Below, one piece after another: positions 30,920-40,135 of a stretch of DNA of 40,135 bases. Origin of the DNA: Gnetum montanum. Its lineage: Eukaryota > Streptophyta > Gnetopsida > Gnetales > Gnetaceae. Position numbers and translations under genes: made by a program. How positions within the stretch are numbered: the first letter of the stretch is position 1; the number at the start of each line of letters is the position of its first letter. The stretch covers positions 143,998-184,132 of the forward strand of contig MNCI01009296.1 of the NCBI GenBank assembly GCA_015680685.1, written 5' to 3'. The notes beneath the pieces were generated by a model that was not told the DNA's origin, searched no databases, and worked only from the letters and a program-made list of their open reading frames with translations.

Positions 30920-32110
30920 GTGCTTTAGATGTAGTGGTTCACTGGGTTCGTGAACTCATTGCTATCCATGTCTGCCAGCTTGAAGGCTCCATTCCTGAAG
31001 GCTTTAGTGACCATGTAAGGGCCTTCCCAGTTGGCTGAGAATTTGCTCATATGCCTGGGAACAGCCTTGAGAACGAGGTCTCCCTTCTACATTGGCCGTT
31101 GATGTGTGTCTGCATGGTGCTTTTGCTGCTGCTTGTTCTAGTAGTGCTCTATGAGTCTCAGCATCTGCGTGCGCTCCTTCTCTACTGAGTCGAGGTCAAT
31201 GATCTGCGACTCATTATTCTGGGCTTTGCTCATGACATCCACGAGGATCATCCGGAGTGATGGTACCTACAACTCAAGAGGCAACACAGCTTCAGATCCA
31301 TAAACAAGGTTATAAGGAGTCTTACTTGTTGTGGTTTTGCACATCGTTCTGTAAGCCTAGAGAATGTAGAGAATTTGCTCTTGCCACTACCTTTTGCTGT
31401 TGCTAAGCATCCGCTTCAACAAGTTGATGATGGACTTATTTGTAGCCTCCGCCTACCTGTTCGCCTGCGGATAGTAGGGGGAGGAAAATGATTGCTTAAT
31501 GCCTAGATTACTACAGAAGGTTCAGGTTTCCGTACTACTAAACTGTGGCCCATTGTCGATCACAATAGTCATTGGAAGCCCAAACCTTGTCACGATGTTA
31601 TCCAAGATGAAATGGTAGATTTGCTAACACATTGTTTTCCTTAGGGGAATGGCTTCTACCCATTTAGTAAAATACTTAGTGGTAGTGATAATGAGGCTAT
31701 GCCCTGCGGAGGACTTAGGTGTGATAGGTCCTATGAGGTCTAGTCCCCATCATTGGAAAGGCTACATGATTTGTGTAGGATGCAAATCCATAGGTGAGAC
31801 GTGTATGAGATTTGCGTATCTCTGGCACATGTCACATGTCTTGACTTTTGTCAGGCAGTCATGCTCCATGTTGGGCCAATAGTACCCTAGGCACCTGATC
31901 TTCGCAACCATAGCCCTAGGTGTTGTGTGTCCACCGCACAGCCCCTCATGCACTTTGTTAACTACCTTCTGCGCTTGCTCCCCACCCATGCATGCTAGCA
32001 ATATCCCATCATAGGAACGTTGGCACAGGGCATCATTTCCCATGAGCACGTATTGTTGGGCATGCTTACGGATTGCATCTCTCTAGGCAGATCTCAATCC
32101 ACCTGAGGGT
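30920..32110 (-). pseudogene. Integrase of Tat/Ogre element B
   Basis: Zinc-binding HHCC region at about 31,980-31,840 (VNKVHEGLCGGHTTPRAM, GYYWPNMEHDCL, CDMCQRYANL). DDE core: WWGLDLIGPITPKS (first Asp), IVIDNGPQFSS (second Asp, about 31,560) and SPYYPQANR-stop-AEATNK (Glu, about 31,470). The stop is CAG to TAG. The C-terminal domain carries NWEGPYMVTKAFRNGAFKLA, the GPY/F motif, and ends at NPVNHYI-stop near 30,930. It would insert the element's DNA into the chromosome. All three catalytic residues can be read, but five or more stops make this copy dead. Confidence 0.8.
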
Positions 32111-32803
32111 TCGCTGTGTTGTAGGTAAGCCTTAATATTGGCGTACCACTCCTAGGCATTCGTGGCAATGATGGAGGCCACGTGTCTCATCTCAGTGACA
32201 AGCTCGGTACATTTGACTATTGACATTGGTAGACTTGCAAATGAGTGTGGTGGAATGTTTAGTGCTAGGGTTGCTAAGGCATCTGCCATGGTGTTCTTGT
32301 TGTCTGGCATGTGTTGCACATCTATGGTTGTAAATTGCTTGAGTAAGGTTTTTGCTAGGTCACAGTAGGGTTGCAGGTGAGTAGCTTTGCAAGCATAGAC
32401 CCTGGTGATTTGATTCACAATCAGTTGTGAATCTCCGCAGATTGCCAGGTGTTGTATGCGTAGTGTTTGGGCAGCTGAGAGGCCTCTGAGTAGCCCCTCA
32501 TATTCTTCCATGTTGTTGGTACAAGGGAACGTAAAATGATAAGCCAACTAGCGCACTTCCCCAAAGGGAAATGTAATGATGGCACCCGCACTACCTCCTC
32601 GCATGGTTGAAGCACCGTCAAAGTGTAAGGTAGCTTCTAGGTGCGATGGAATGATGTTGATAATGCCAACATGTTCGTCTAGGAATTTGGTATCTATGGT
32701 TGCGTGGTCATCGATGGGTAAGGCCGTAAGTTGCATTGCTATGGCTTGACCCTTAGTCGACGATTGGCTTACATAGTGTAGGTCGAACTCCATGGTTATC
32801 GCT
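32111..32803 (-). pseudogene. Archaeal-like second RNase H of element B
   Basis: Blocks in order are EATLHFDGASTMRGGSAGAI (Asp), TNNMEEYEGLLRGLSAAQTL (Glu), LAICGDSQLIVNQITRVYAC (Asp) and MPDNKNTMADALATLAL (final Asp in a DALA context). The D-E-D-D set is complete. A stop after FGEVR at about 32,548 separates two open parts. Together with the gypsy-type RNase H it places B in the Tat lineage. Confidence 0.8.
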
Positions 32804-33273
32804 TTCCATCAGGGTATCCTACTACTTTCATACAGGTTGTTAGTGATAGCCCGAAGTATGTTGCTTTTGAAAATGATGTTGATCGTACTACAAAATAGAT
32901 AGTGCCTCCACTTTTTTAGTGCAAACACTAGGACAAGGTAATTCCTCTCTACTTCGTTGTATTTCGCCTCATGTGCTATTAGTGCATGACTCAGATAATA
33001 CACTGGTATCTCAGATCTATCATCCTATTTCTAACATAGCAGTGCTGCAGCAAATGTGTCGGAGGTGGCAAGGTAGATGAAGAAAGGCTTATCCCTTTGT
33101 GGTGGAAGCACAGTTGGGAGGTGCAAGAGCTCTTCCTTCAAATCGTCAAAGGCTTGTTGACACTGGGTTGTCCATTCAAAGTCAACCCCCTTCTTTAGAA
33201 GATGTTGCATGGGGTGTAACTTGTTGGTCAACCTTGCTATAAACCTTCGAATGAACTGTACTCTGCCTTGCAA
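32804..33273 (-). pseudogene. Gypsy-type RNase H of element B
   Basis: LLKKGVDFEWTTQCQQAFDD, LPPQRDKPFFIYLATSD, IPVYYLSHALIAHEAKYNEV and LVFALKKWRHYLFCSTI. Two or three stops. Close to the copy in A and better preserved through the trailing NNLYESSRIP block. Confidence 0.75.
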
Positions 33274-34388
33274 CCCACGTAACTCCTTAAGGTTTTGGGA
33301 GGTGTGAGGTTGATGATGGCCTTAACTTTGTCAGGGTCCACCCTTATTCCGACCTCCGATACCACGAATCCTAACATACGTCCAATTTTCACACCAAAGA
33401 CATACTTCTTAGGATTAAGGCATAAGTCGTGCATTTGGCAACACTTGAGAACTACCCCTAGATCGCGTGGATGATCAACCGTCTCCTGAGATTTGACTAC
33501 TATATCATCTAGGTAGTCATTTAATGTGTCTAGGATTTAGTCACTGAAGATGTAGGTCATGGCTCGCTGGTAGGTTGCTCTAGAGTTCTTGAGCCCAAAA
33601 GGCATCATGGTGTAACAGAATGTCCCCCATGGGGTCATGAAGGTTATCGTTAGCTGATGTTCCAGGTTGATGTGAATTTGGTTGTAGCCGGAGAAGCCAT
33701 CCATGAAGGATAGTAGAGCATGACCAGCCATAGTGTCGATGAGTTGATCTATGCTTAGAAGTGGGAAATCATCCTTGATCATCGCCTTGTTCAGATCCTG
33801 GAAGTCGATGCAAATTCATATTTCTTCCGTTTTCTTGAAAACTACAATGATGTTGGACACCCATTCCGAATAATCAACCACACAGATGAAACCAACTTGA
33901 TATAGCTTGGTGATTTCATCCCTCACGGCTAGCGCAATTTCTAATTTGATTTTACGAGCCTTCTGCTTGACTACCTTCATGCGTAGGTCTAGGACAATGT
34001 TGTACTGTATCAGCCATGGGTCTAAACCTGACATGTCACTGTATGACCACGCAAAGACTTTGATGTTATCTTGCAGAATTTTGACTACATTTTCGTGTGT
34101 CTGTGCATCTCGGAGGAAGCTAAGCTTTAACATTTTTATCTCCCCCTTGGGTGTGGTCATAGGCGTCTCGACGAGAGGGTCTTCAGTTACATCCCCAGCC
34201 TCCAAATCTAGGGTTCAAACTAGATACTCAGACCAGTCTAGGGATGCTTCTAAAGATGCTATGGTGCTAGCTGTGGTCGTCCCCCAGTCGATTAGGTCTT
34301 GGTTTAGTTGTCTCGCGAGCTTGCCATTTGGACCTGCTAGGGCCAAAGGCATGGAGAGATTGCGATGAATTTTCATTTTCTGCTTAAC
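33274..34388 (-). pseudogene. Reverse transcriptase of Tat/Ogre element B
   Basis: It begins right after the acceptor TTGACAG with VKQKMK, then SLDWSEYLV and LEAGDVTEDPLVETPM. RT blocks are EITKLYQVGFICVVD, ICIDFQDLNKAMIKDDFPLL, LLSFMDGFSGYNQIHI, MTPWGTFCYTMMPFGLKN and the catalytic NDYLDDIVVKS (about 33,510). A frame change near 33,280 follows VDPDKVKAIINLTPPKTL. By eye about 80% similar to A's RT. Protease and gag would lie to the right, beyond the window. Confidence 0.8.
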
Positions 34389-34396
34389 CTGTCAAC
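34389..34396 (-). promoter_or_regulatory. Splice acceptor before RT (element B)
   Basis: GTGTTGACAG followed by GTTAAG on the minus strand, at the same phase and protein position as in A. It supports a conserved intron between protease and RT. Confidence 0.55.
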
Positions 34397-34509
34397 ACGA
34401 GATGAAAGCCTGGTTAAGATGCACCTGTTGGCAGAGATTGTGTATAATGAAAATTTGGAAAACAGTGACGAGATGCAACTTGTGAAGTATGATGATGCAA
34501 AGATTATAA

Positions 34510-34990
34510 GTTTGCTAGTTTAAGATCATGGCGGACCGCTAAGGCATAAGAGTGCAAAATCGTTAAAGATGTAAAACTATCGATGAAAAAGTGTGAAACT
34601 ATGAAACTGTTAATATGCAAATGCCAAGCTACTAGTTTAGTGTCATTGCAGATTGCCAAATCGTAACATGCAAAGTCGTAACATGCAAAAATGGTAATAT
34701 GCGAAATGGGAAATTGCGAGTATCAGAAATGCAAAACCGCTAATGCGAAAATGTGAACTACCGACATGAAAATATGAAACCACTAGGAATTACGAAGCTA
34801 CCAATGCAAAAATGCGAAATTGCTAGTTTAACGTCATCGTAAATTACGAACGTATAACAGATTGAAACTGCTAGTTTAAAGTCTTTTTGGTCCCTTAAAG
34901 GTGCAACTACGCTAGGATTGTTAGTTTAAGGTCTTTTTTCGACCGATAATACTGCGATTGTTGGGGTTACTAGTTTAAGGTCTTTTCAGA
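34510..34990 (+). repeat. CTAGTTTAAGGTC array, 5' side of the antisense gene (element B)
   Basis: About seven CTAGTTTAA cores (near 34513, 34632, 34824, 34872, 34922, 34972) interspersed with AATGCGAAA/AATGCAAAA words. Mirrored arms include GGTCTTTTCAGACTC and GTCTTTTTTCGACC. It precedes the promoter of the antisense gene and, on the other strand, the RT acceptor. Confidence 0.7.
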
Positions 34991-35170
34991 CTCGTAACAA
35001 AAACAAATATATTTTTTTGTTTTTGGGAAAGCAAATAGTTGGTTTGAAGCATGTCAAGACTTTAATGTTAACAGTGCTATGATGTCGTGGCAAGCATGCT
35101 ACACTGTACGGCTCACTCCGCATTAAATGGAGAGAGAGAGCAGCAAGTTTTCCCTTTTCGCCATTACGAC

Positions 35171-35179
35171 CATAAATAG
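35171..35179 (+). promoter_or_regulatory. TATA-like box of the antisense gene (copy B)
   Basis: CATAAATAG about 150 bp upstream of ATG 35325, preceded by a GAGAGAGAGAG stretch (35131-35141). Homologous in position to the TATA-like box in A. Confidence 0.4.
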
Positions 35180-35804
35180 GGATTAAACCTTGGTAAAGCC
35201 TTCCATTTTCACCATAAGAGCACAGAGCCCAATTCGAAGCACAAGGTGATTTTGGAGCGATTGTACTAACAGCGAGCAAGGCGGTTCCCTACACAGGGGC
35301 GAGGAAGAATTTGCAAGCGGGACAATGGCTCTAAGGAAGGAACGCACAAACTTAACACTTGTAATGGTTGAGGAGGTGAAGAGAACCTTAGGATGCATGA
35401 CACAAGCACGTGTCGCAGTGCGGAAGGACATGCCATTAGTCTGGTAGGCTACTACACTTCCTCTATTTTTTTTTGTAATTTTGTTATCGTTTCTTACTTC
35501 TATTTTCTACTTTCGTTTTGCATCCTAGTCTTAGTCATTTGCATTTTCTGTCATCACGTTGTTTTGGCCTTTGCGTCATTGCCATTGTCATTTCGACCGT
35601 GGTGGATGCATAAGTGTTACGCCATCGTTGTATGCAAGGTCGCTTAAACCGCCACCACTATGATTGTCATAACCGTGGGGGCTTGGATAGTTTAAGTTAC
35701 TTGGCTTTCGAATGGCATGACGTACGACCTTCAAGAAGGTCAGTCCATGTGTGATGCAAGAGTACGACACATGTCTTGTCAAGGCGTATTGTTAATCGCC
35801 CTGT

Positions 35805-35940
35805 TAGGGTCAATTGCTCTATTGCTACGCTAGGCTATTTTTACTATGCTACTGCTTTCATGTTCTTGCTACGCTATGTGTGGGAAGAGGATTATGCTAC
35901 GCTATATGTGTGGATTGCTAAGTATTGCTATGTTGCATGT
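35805..35940 (+). repeat. GCTACGCTA-word cluster in intron 1 (copy B)
   Basis: TTGCTACGCTAGGCTATTTT, TTGCTACGCTATGTGTGG and ATGCTACGCTATATGTGTGG lie within about 90 bp inside intron 1. The same words dominate the LTR U3 of B. Confidence 0.65.
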
Positions 35941-35989
35941 GTATTGCACTTAGATATGATGCTAACATTTGCTGGTTGCATTGTACAAG

Positions 35990-36435
35990 ATGGGGCTAAG
36001 GCCTAGGCTGATTATTTTAGAAATTAGAGGGCTCTTGTGCCATGTGAGAAAACCTGTGGCTAACGCCCCTCCTCCCCAGATACGCATGGAAGAGCAGGGG
36101 GTCTGGTTCAGGAAAGGGGCATAGGGCTTCTTACAATTCCTCCTCAACTAGTTTAGCGTGATCGTTTGGTCCTCCCTAGAGGAGGAGGCGGTCGGCATAA
36201 TAGAAGCCATTTTTCCTAGGGCAAGTTGAGGCATTCTCAGGTTTCTGACCGACGGGGCAATCATGAGCAGGTAGGGAGAAGGATCCAATCAGCACCCAAT
36301 GGGGTTCACGCATTTGACCTAGATCTAGGACATGCCTGAGTATAACAGCTACCACCATTTCAACACACTATTCCTCGCACGTTTTATGATGACATGCTGC
36401 CAAAACCCTCAGGGAACTGTCTACTGTGTTGGCAG
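35990..36435 (+). other. Exon 2: degenerate HAD/FCP1 (NIF)-like domain (copy B)
   Basis: PRLIILEIRGLLCHV (motif I, with Glu for the nucleophile Asp), GVWFRKGA-stop-GFLQFLLN-stop-FSVIVWSSL (motif II), ILRFLTDGAI, and NTLFLARFMMTCCQNPQGTV (motif IV region with Ala-Arg for Asp-Asp). It agrees with A in order, spacing and loss of the motif IV acids. The 446-nt exon is 4 nt shorter than A's. Confidence 0.6.
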
Positions 36436-37984
36436 GTGAGTTTTGCAGCCTTGTTCCGCTATGTTTGTGCGATGCTGGCCATATTGGCCTAATGCTAATA
36501 GTATGTGTCTGTTACTAGGTTCTTCATCAATAAGGATGGGGTTCACGACCGACCGGATCTACTGGCTATAGCACAAATAGCCCTGTAGGAGTTCTCTTCT
36601 ACCAAGAACCTTCGGGCGACCCTGATTGGTCAATGCAGGGGTGAATACCCCACCTACCCAGATACATATTCTATTCCCTACGATTAGTGCAAGGGGTAGG
36701 GTTGGTTGGATGAGGAGTGGGTAAAATCCTTCAAACTAGTCATGATTGAACAGGTTCTGGTTGACCTTCCGCCATTCCCGTCATAATATAGGCTCGGTAA
36801 GCCAAGCGGTAAGTGTCACATGCTTAAGTGTCATTACAATCTTTGCACTTTCTACGTTTTCATGCTAAACATTTTTTGTGAAAACTATTGCAAGGGCAAA
36901 GAAGCCCCAAGAGGTGACAGTGGTAACCACCGAGGCATAGGGGATGAACATCTACTTCAAATACAACAAAGTAGAAGCGAGCCAACGCTGGATAAACAAC
37001 ACGGCTTTAGACTCCTTGGTCTAGAACCTCGAAAAGGCTAGACTTATGGATCTATTCTTGGCATAGAATCTGAGTGTCCCTGCCATCGAGATGCTCTCCC
37101 TAGTCAACTCCTTTTCTAAAAAGGCAGGCTGCTTCCGCACGCACATACAGGGCATGCGAGTGGTCATTGAAATCAATGACTAGCTGTTTACAGACCTGTT
37201 CAATGTTCCTGCCAATGACGTCCCCATAGGGTCGAGGGGCAAGAAGGAGCTGACCCTTTAGAAGAAGGATATTCAGGAGTGGTTGGGGATTGCTAAAGAG
37301 CGAAAGGGGCTCCTTATGAATAAACTCAAAGATAGGCCCGCCTTGGAGATTTACCCTGTTTTCCATGCTTGCATATTCCCCCAACTACTTACGTAAGGGA
37401 AGGTCATGGGGATTGAGCAGGCCTGGATAATGCATGAGGTTATGGAGGAGGGGGCCTGTTACAAATAGGCCAACTTCCTATGTAAAGGCTTGCAGGCCAA
37501 AATCTTAGGACACCGTCAGAAATCGAAGTCTCGTTCCAACATACACTATGCCTTCTTCATAGGCTGTCTGAAGCGCTTCACAGAGTTTGTGGTGGTTCAA
37601 GAGAATGGAGTCTAGGTCATGTGAAATTGCAACCAGATTTCCAGACCATGGATTTGCCAGATCTTCCTAACTATCTAAGCCTAAGATCTCCCAGAAATAA
37701 TTGGGGAGTCGTTCTCCGTGACGACTAAAGATCGGGCAGCTTGCAACATTCGTGGTCAGGACAACATGGGTGAGATGCCCCCTACCGTAGCTGGTAGCAT
37801 GTCGCGGGGGGAAAGCCTCATAGGTGAGACTATGCCCAAAGAGTTACAGTGGAAGAGGCCTCCTCAAGCTAAGGAAACCCTTCGCATGGAAGAAGAGGAG
37901 GGGCGAAGACTACGGCTTAAACTGCAGTGGACACAACCTCCCATTGGTAAATGCTTTTTTCTAATGCTTACTTTGTTATTATTT

Positions 37985-38024
37985 GCTACGCTATGCTACA
38001 CTAAGTGATGTAGCGTAGCATGGC
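37985..38024. repeat. Hairpin-forming palindrome in intron 4 (copy B)
   Basis: Arms GCTACGCTATGCTACA and TGTAGCGTAGCATGGC with an 8-nt loop; 14 of 16 pairs are Watson-Crick and the other two are potential G-T wobbles. It lies in the 134-nt intron 37947-38080 and has the same word content as the 40-nt palindrome in U3. Confidence 0.75.
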
Positions 38025-39401
38025 ATCTGCTTTAGGTTAACTTGTTTTGTGCTAATGCAAACATGTTTCTTTGCTAACAGAGGAAGAAAAAGGAAATAAA
38101 GAGGTGTTAGCCCCTTATATGGGGGCGACGAATAAAAACATGGAGGCCCTAGTCTCAAAAGAAAGGGCCTTGGTCAAGAATAAAGGAGCTCTTGTCGCTA
38201 AGGCAGGGACTCTCGTCATTAGGGAGAATCCTCCTACTAAGGAAGAGGAACCTCCCTTGAATAAAAAAGATGTTGGTCTCCTAAAAGGAAAGGCACCAGT
38301 GCATGAAGAAGAGGCTCATACAGACTTGGCAGGGACTTCTGCCAAGATTACCATCATCATCTTGCATCAGCAAGAAGAAAGACCGCCATCAAACGCTAGT
38401 GAGTTTGGCAATATGTCTGCCTTGTCAAAGTCCATTTTGGTCATTGTTGATTATTTAGTTATGTAACAAGTGCTACTATTGATGTTGTAGGACCCTCTCT
38501 GATTTGTGCAGAGTCGTGGGCCGAGATCCTTGACAAGTTTACATTCGTGCAGGGAATCGTTGATGACATGATCAACTGCCTTCAGCAGGTGGACCTTGAC
38601 ACAGGTAAGTAGTAATGTTAGGTGCTCTAATGTTTTTATGCTAGAATTTTTTTTCATGCTAACGCGATTGCTATGCTATTTGTGTCACGGTAGCCTCTCA
38701 GCTCAAATGGGACCTGGCACGGCCTTTGAAGATCAGTGCCATGTCTACATTCCCACCTGAAATGACCGAGATGTCTCGTCACGTGTATGACAAGGCTTGC
38801 AAATGTGTTTTGCACTCGGCACGCTCCCTATGGGAATATAAGCACATCAACGAGGACCTGTGGAAGCGGTTCCAAAGGGCTGAGCAAAGAGAGGTTGAGC
38901 TAGTCACCTAGGTGGAGGATCTCAAGTTGAGGAATGCATTCCTCATAGCCCGTGACACTAATAATGAGGACTGGTGCATGGTTGTGATAGAATATGCCAG
39001 GTTTTGGACAGTCGCGCGTTAGAATGTTGAAGCCACTTGTGAGATAATCGAACAGTGGATGCAGATGGACTTGCTAGCCCAGAAGTGCCAAGATTTGAAA
39101 GATGTAAATGCCAAGATTTATGAATGGGGGCAGTCCTAGAGAAAACATAAGCATATGTATAAACGGGAAAATGCCACCCATCGTAAATTGTACAGAGACG
39201 CTGCTGTGGAGGTGTTTACGTATGAAGCATTCGTAAATGCCATCAATGCTTCTGAGGCCTATGCCAAGTTCAAAGAGCAGGTAAAGGTTACAGAATCTCT
39301 TGACCTGAAAGTGGATCTTCCCATAGGAGAGACCACAACTGTCTCCTTTTCCTTGGGACCACCAAGGTGGACAATTGCCGAAAGGGAAAGAGCTACTGTA
39401 G

Positions 39402-39488
39402 NNNNNNNNNNNNNNNNNNNNNNNNNNNNNNNNNNNNNNNNNNNNNNNNNNNNNNNNNNNNNNNNNNNNNNNNNNNNNNNNNNNNNNN
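39402..39488. other. Assembly gap (87 N)
   Basis: It lies within the antisense gene of B at the exon 7-intron 7-exon 8 region, so the last splice sites of copy B cannot be read. Translations that run across it are not reliable. Confidence 0.95.
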
Positions 39489-39847
39489 TTTGTTGCCCTA
39501 GCTGACCACTTCACCCCTACGATGCAGGCCCCAGACGAGGGTGCAGGGCCCATAGAGGGAAGGAACGAGGAAGCGGCAGAGGACAATGTAGGGCCAAGCG
39601 ATGCAAAAGGAAATGATGTAGGAACAAAAGGTGAAAATGACGCAAACAAAGACAACCCATGACCGCATGGGGTTTTCTTTTTGGAATTTTGAGATTTCGA
39701 AATTTTGTAAAGAAATTTGCAAACATTGTTAACAGGAAAAATTTTTTAATAAAGCAAAAAGAATTTTGCAAAACAGAAATTGATTTTGTGCTAATTTGGT
39801 GTATTGCATATCTGCTGCATTTTGTATAAAATGTTCATGCTTTCATG

Positions 39848-40135
39848 TGCTAGTTTTAGGGCATTTCGGGCCATTGCGTAACATGCCAAAGAGGTGATAC
39901 GTTAACAACTTGAACAACGGCTAACTAGTAACTTATGCTAGTTTGAGGCCGTTTCGGGCCATTGCTAGTTTTAGGCCATTTTGGGCCATTACTAGTTTTA
40001 GGCCATTTTGGGCCGTTGCTAGTTTTAGGCCATTTCGGGCCATTGCTAGTTTTAGTGCATTTCGGGCCATTGCTAGTTTTAGGCCATTTCGGGCCGTTGC
40101 TAGTTTTAGGGCATTTCGAGTCGTTGCTAGTTTTA
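39848..40135 (+). repeat. 27-bp CTAGTTTTAGGCC array, 3' side of the antisense gene (element B)
   Basis: At least eight head-to-tail units of GCTAGTTTTAGGCCATTTCG plus GGCCATT, continuing off the window edge. Each has GGCC, six bases, GGCC, a small inverted repeat. The best copies differ by one to three bases, so this part of the array is fairly homogeneous. It corresponds to 21155-21345 in A. Confidence 0.85.

Larger units (their letters stand above)
35325..39662 (+). pseudogene. Antisense eight-exon passenger gene of Tat/Ogre element B
   Basis: Exons: 35325-35443, 35990-36435, 36519-36796, 36895-37946, 38081-38398, 38491-38604, 38694 into the N gap, and after the gap to the TGA at 39660-39662. 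Introns start GTAGGC, GTGAGT, GTAAGC, GTAAAT, GTGAGT and GTAAGT and end in AG, in the same order and position as in A (25838 to 21474). Exon 1 begins MALRKERTNLTLVMVEEVKR. Exon 5 is a Lys/Glu-rich linker, exon 7 is coiled-coil-like and exon 8 is acidic (EGRNEEAAEDNVG, ending ENDANKDNP). Several stops (exons 2, 3, 4 and 7) and a one-base loss at the exon 2 start make it a pseudogene. It is divergent from RT and lies where A also carries it. Function unknown. Confidence 0.8.

Noticed and set aside
39074-39655. 193-codon minus-strand frame crossing the N gap
   Set aside because: It runs through 87 unknown bases and is antisense to exons 7-8 of the passenger gene, whose homology with copy A is clear.
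1-40135. CRISPR arrays, bacterial operons, tRNA or rRNA genes
   Set aside because: None seen. The arrays present have irregular spacing, no unique spacers and belong to plant retrotransposons.

Overview
The window is transposon-dense nuclear DNA from a large-genome land plant, most likely a gymnosperm (inferred from many old, stop-riddled Ty3/gypsy elements and the scarcity of host genes; no species is claimed). One host-gene relic is recognisable, an aluminium-activated malate transporter (ALMT) pseudogene near 4.05-4.49 kb. No tRNA, rRNA or CRISPR array was seen.

Layout. 1-1,260: an Athila-like 5' LTR, primer-binding site and gag start on the minus strand. 1.4-6.6 kb: tandem repeats, poly(A) tracts and the ALMT relic. 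6.63-9.17 kb: plus-strand LTR, primer-binding site and gag of the same Athila-like family. 9.23-11.77 kb: a minus-strand, internally deleted chromovirus (Del/Tekay type). 13.77-15.46 kb: a third, 3' LTR of the Athila-like family with an accessory-ORF relic upstream. 15.5-28.4 kb: element A, a plus-strand Tat/Ogre-lineage retrotransposon. 28.8-40.1 kb: element B, a second Tat/Ogre element in the opposite orientation, running off the right edge.

Main discovery. In both Tat/Ogre elements the polyprotein gene is interrupted between protease and reverse transcriptase by a complete gene on the opposite strand: 25838 to 21474 (minus) in A and 35325 to 39662 (plus) in B. Comparing the copies gives eight exons with matching splice sites (exon 1 is 119 nt in both), about 1,085 codons in A, and a TATA-like box 120-155 bp upstream of each ATG. 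Exon 2 resembles the plant FCP1/NIF branch of the HAD phosphatases but appears to lack catalytic aspartates. Exon 4 resembles plant transposon-type domains, and the C-terminus is coiled-coil-like and then acidic. On the sense strand this whole block fits one 5.57-kb intron: a GTGAGG donor at 20844 and a TTTTGCAG acceptor at 26415 join protease to RT in frame, and B has the same acceptor. Ogre elements are known to have a protease-RT intron; here that intron appears to host an antisense, spliced passenger gene.

The elements also carry unusual repeats: CTAGTTT(T)A units with short inverted arms flank the passenger gene and follow integrase, and GCTACGCTATG-type palindromes occur in both the LTR U3 and the passenger-gene introns. 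All coding regions carry stops or frameshifts, many consistent with C-to-T decay, so these are fossil copies of a system that may be intact elsewhere in the genome.
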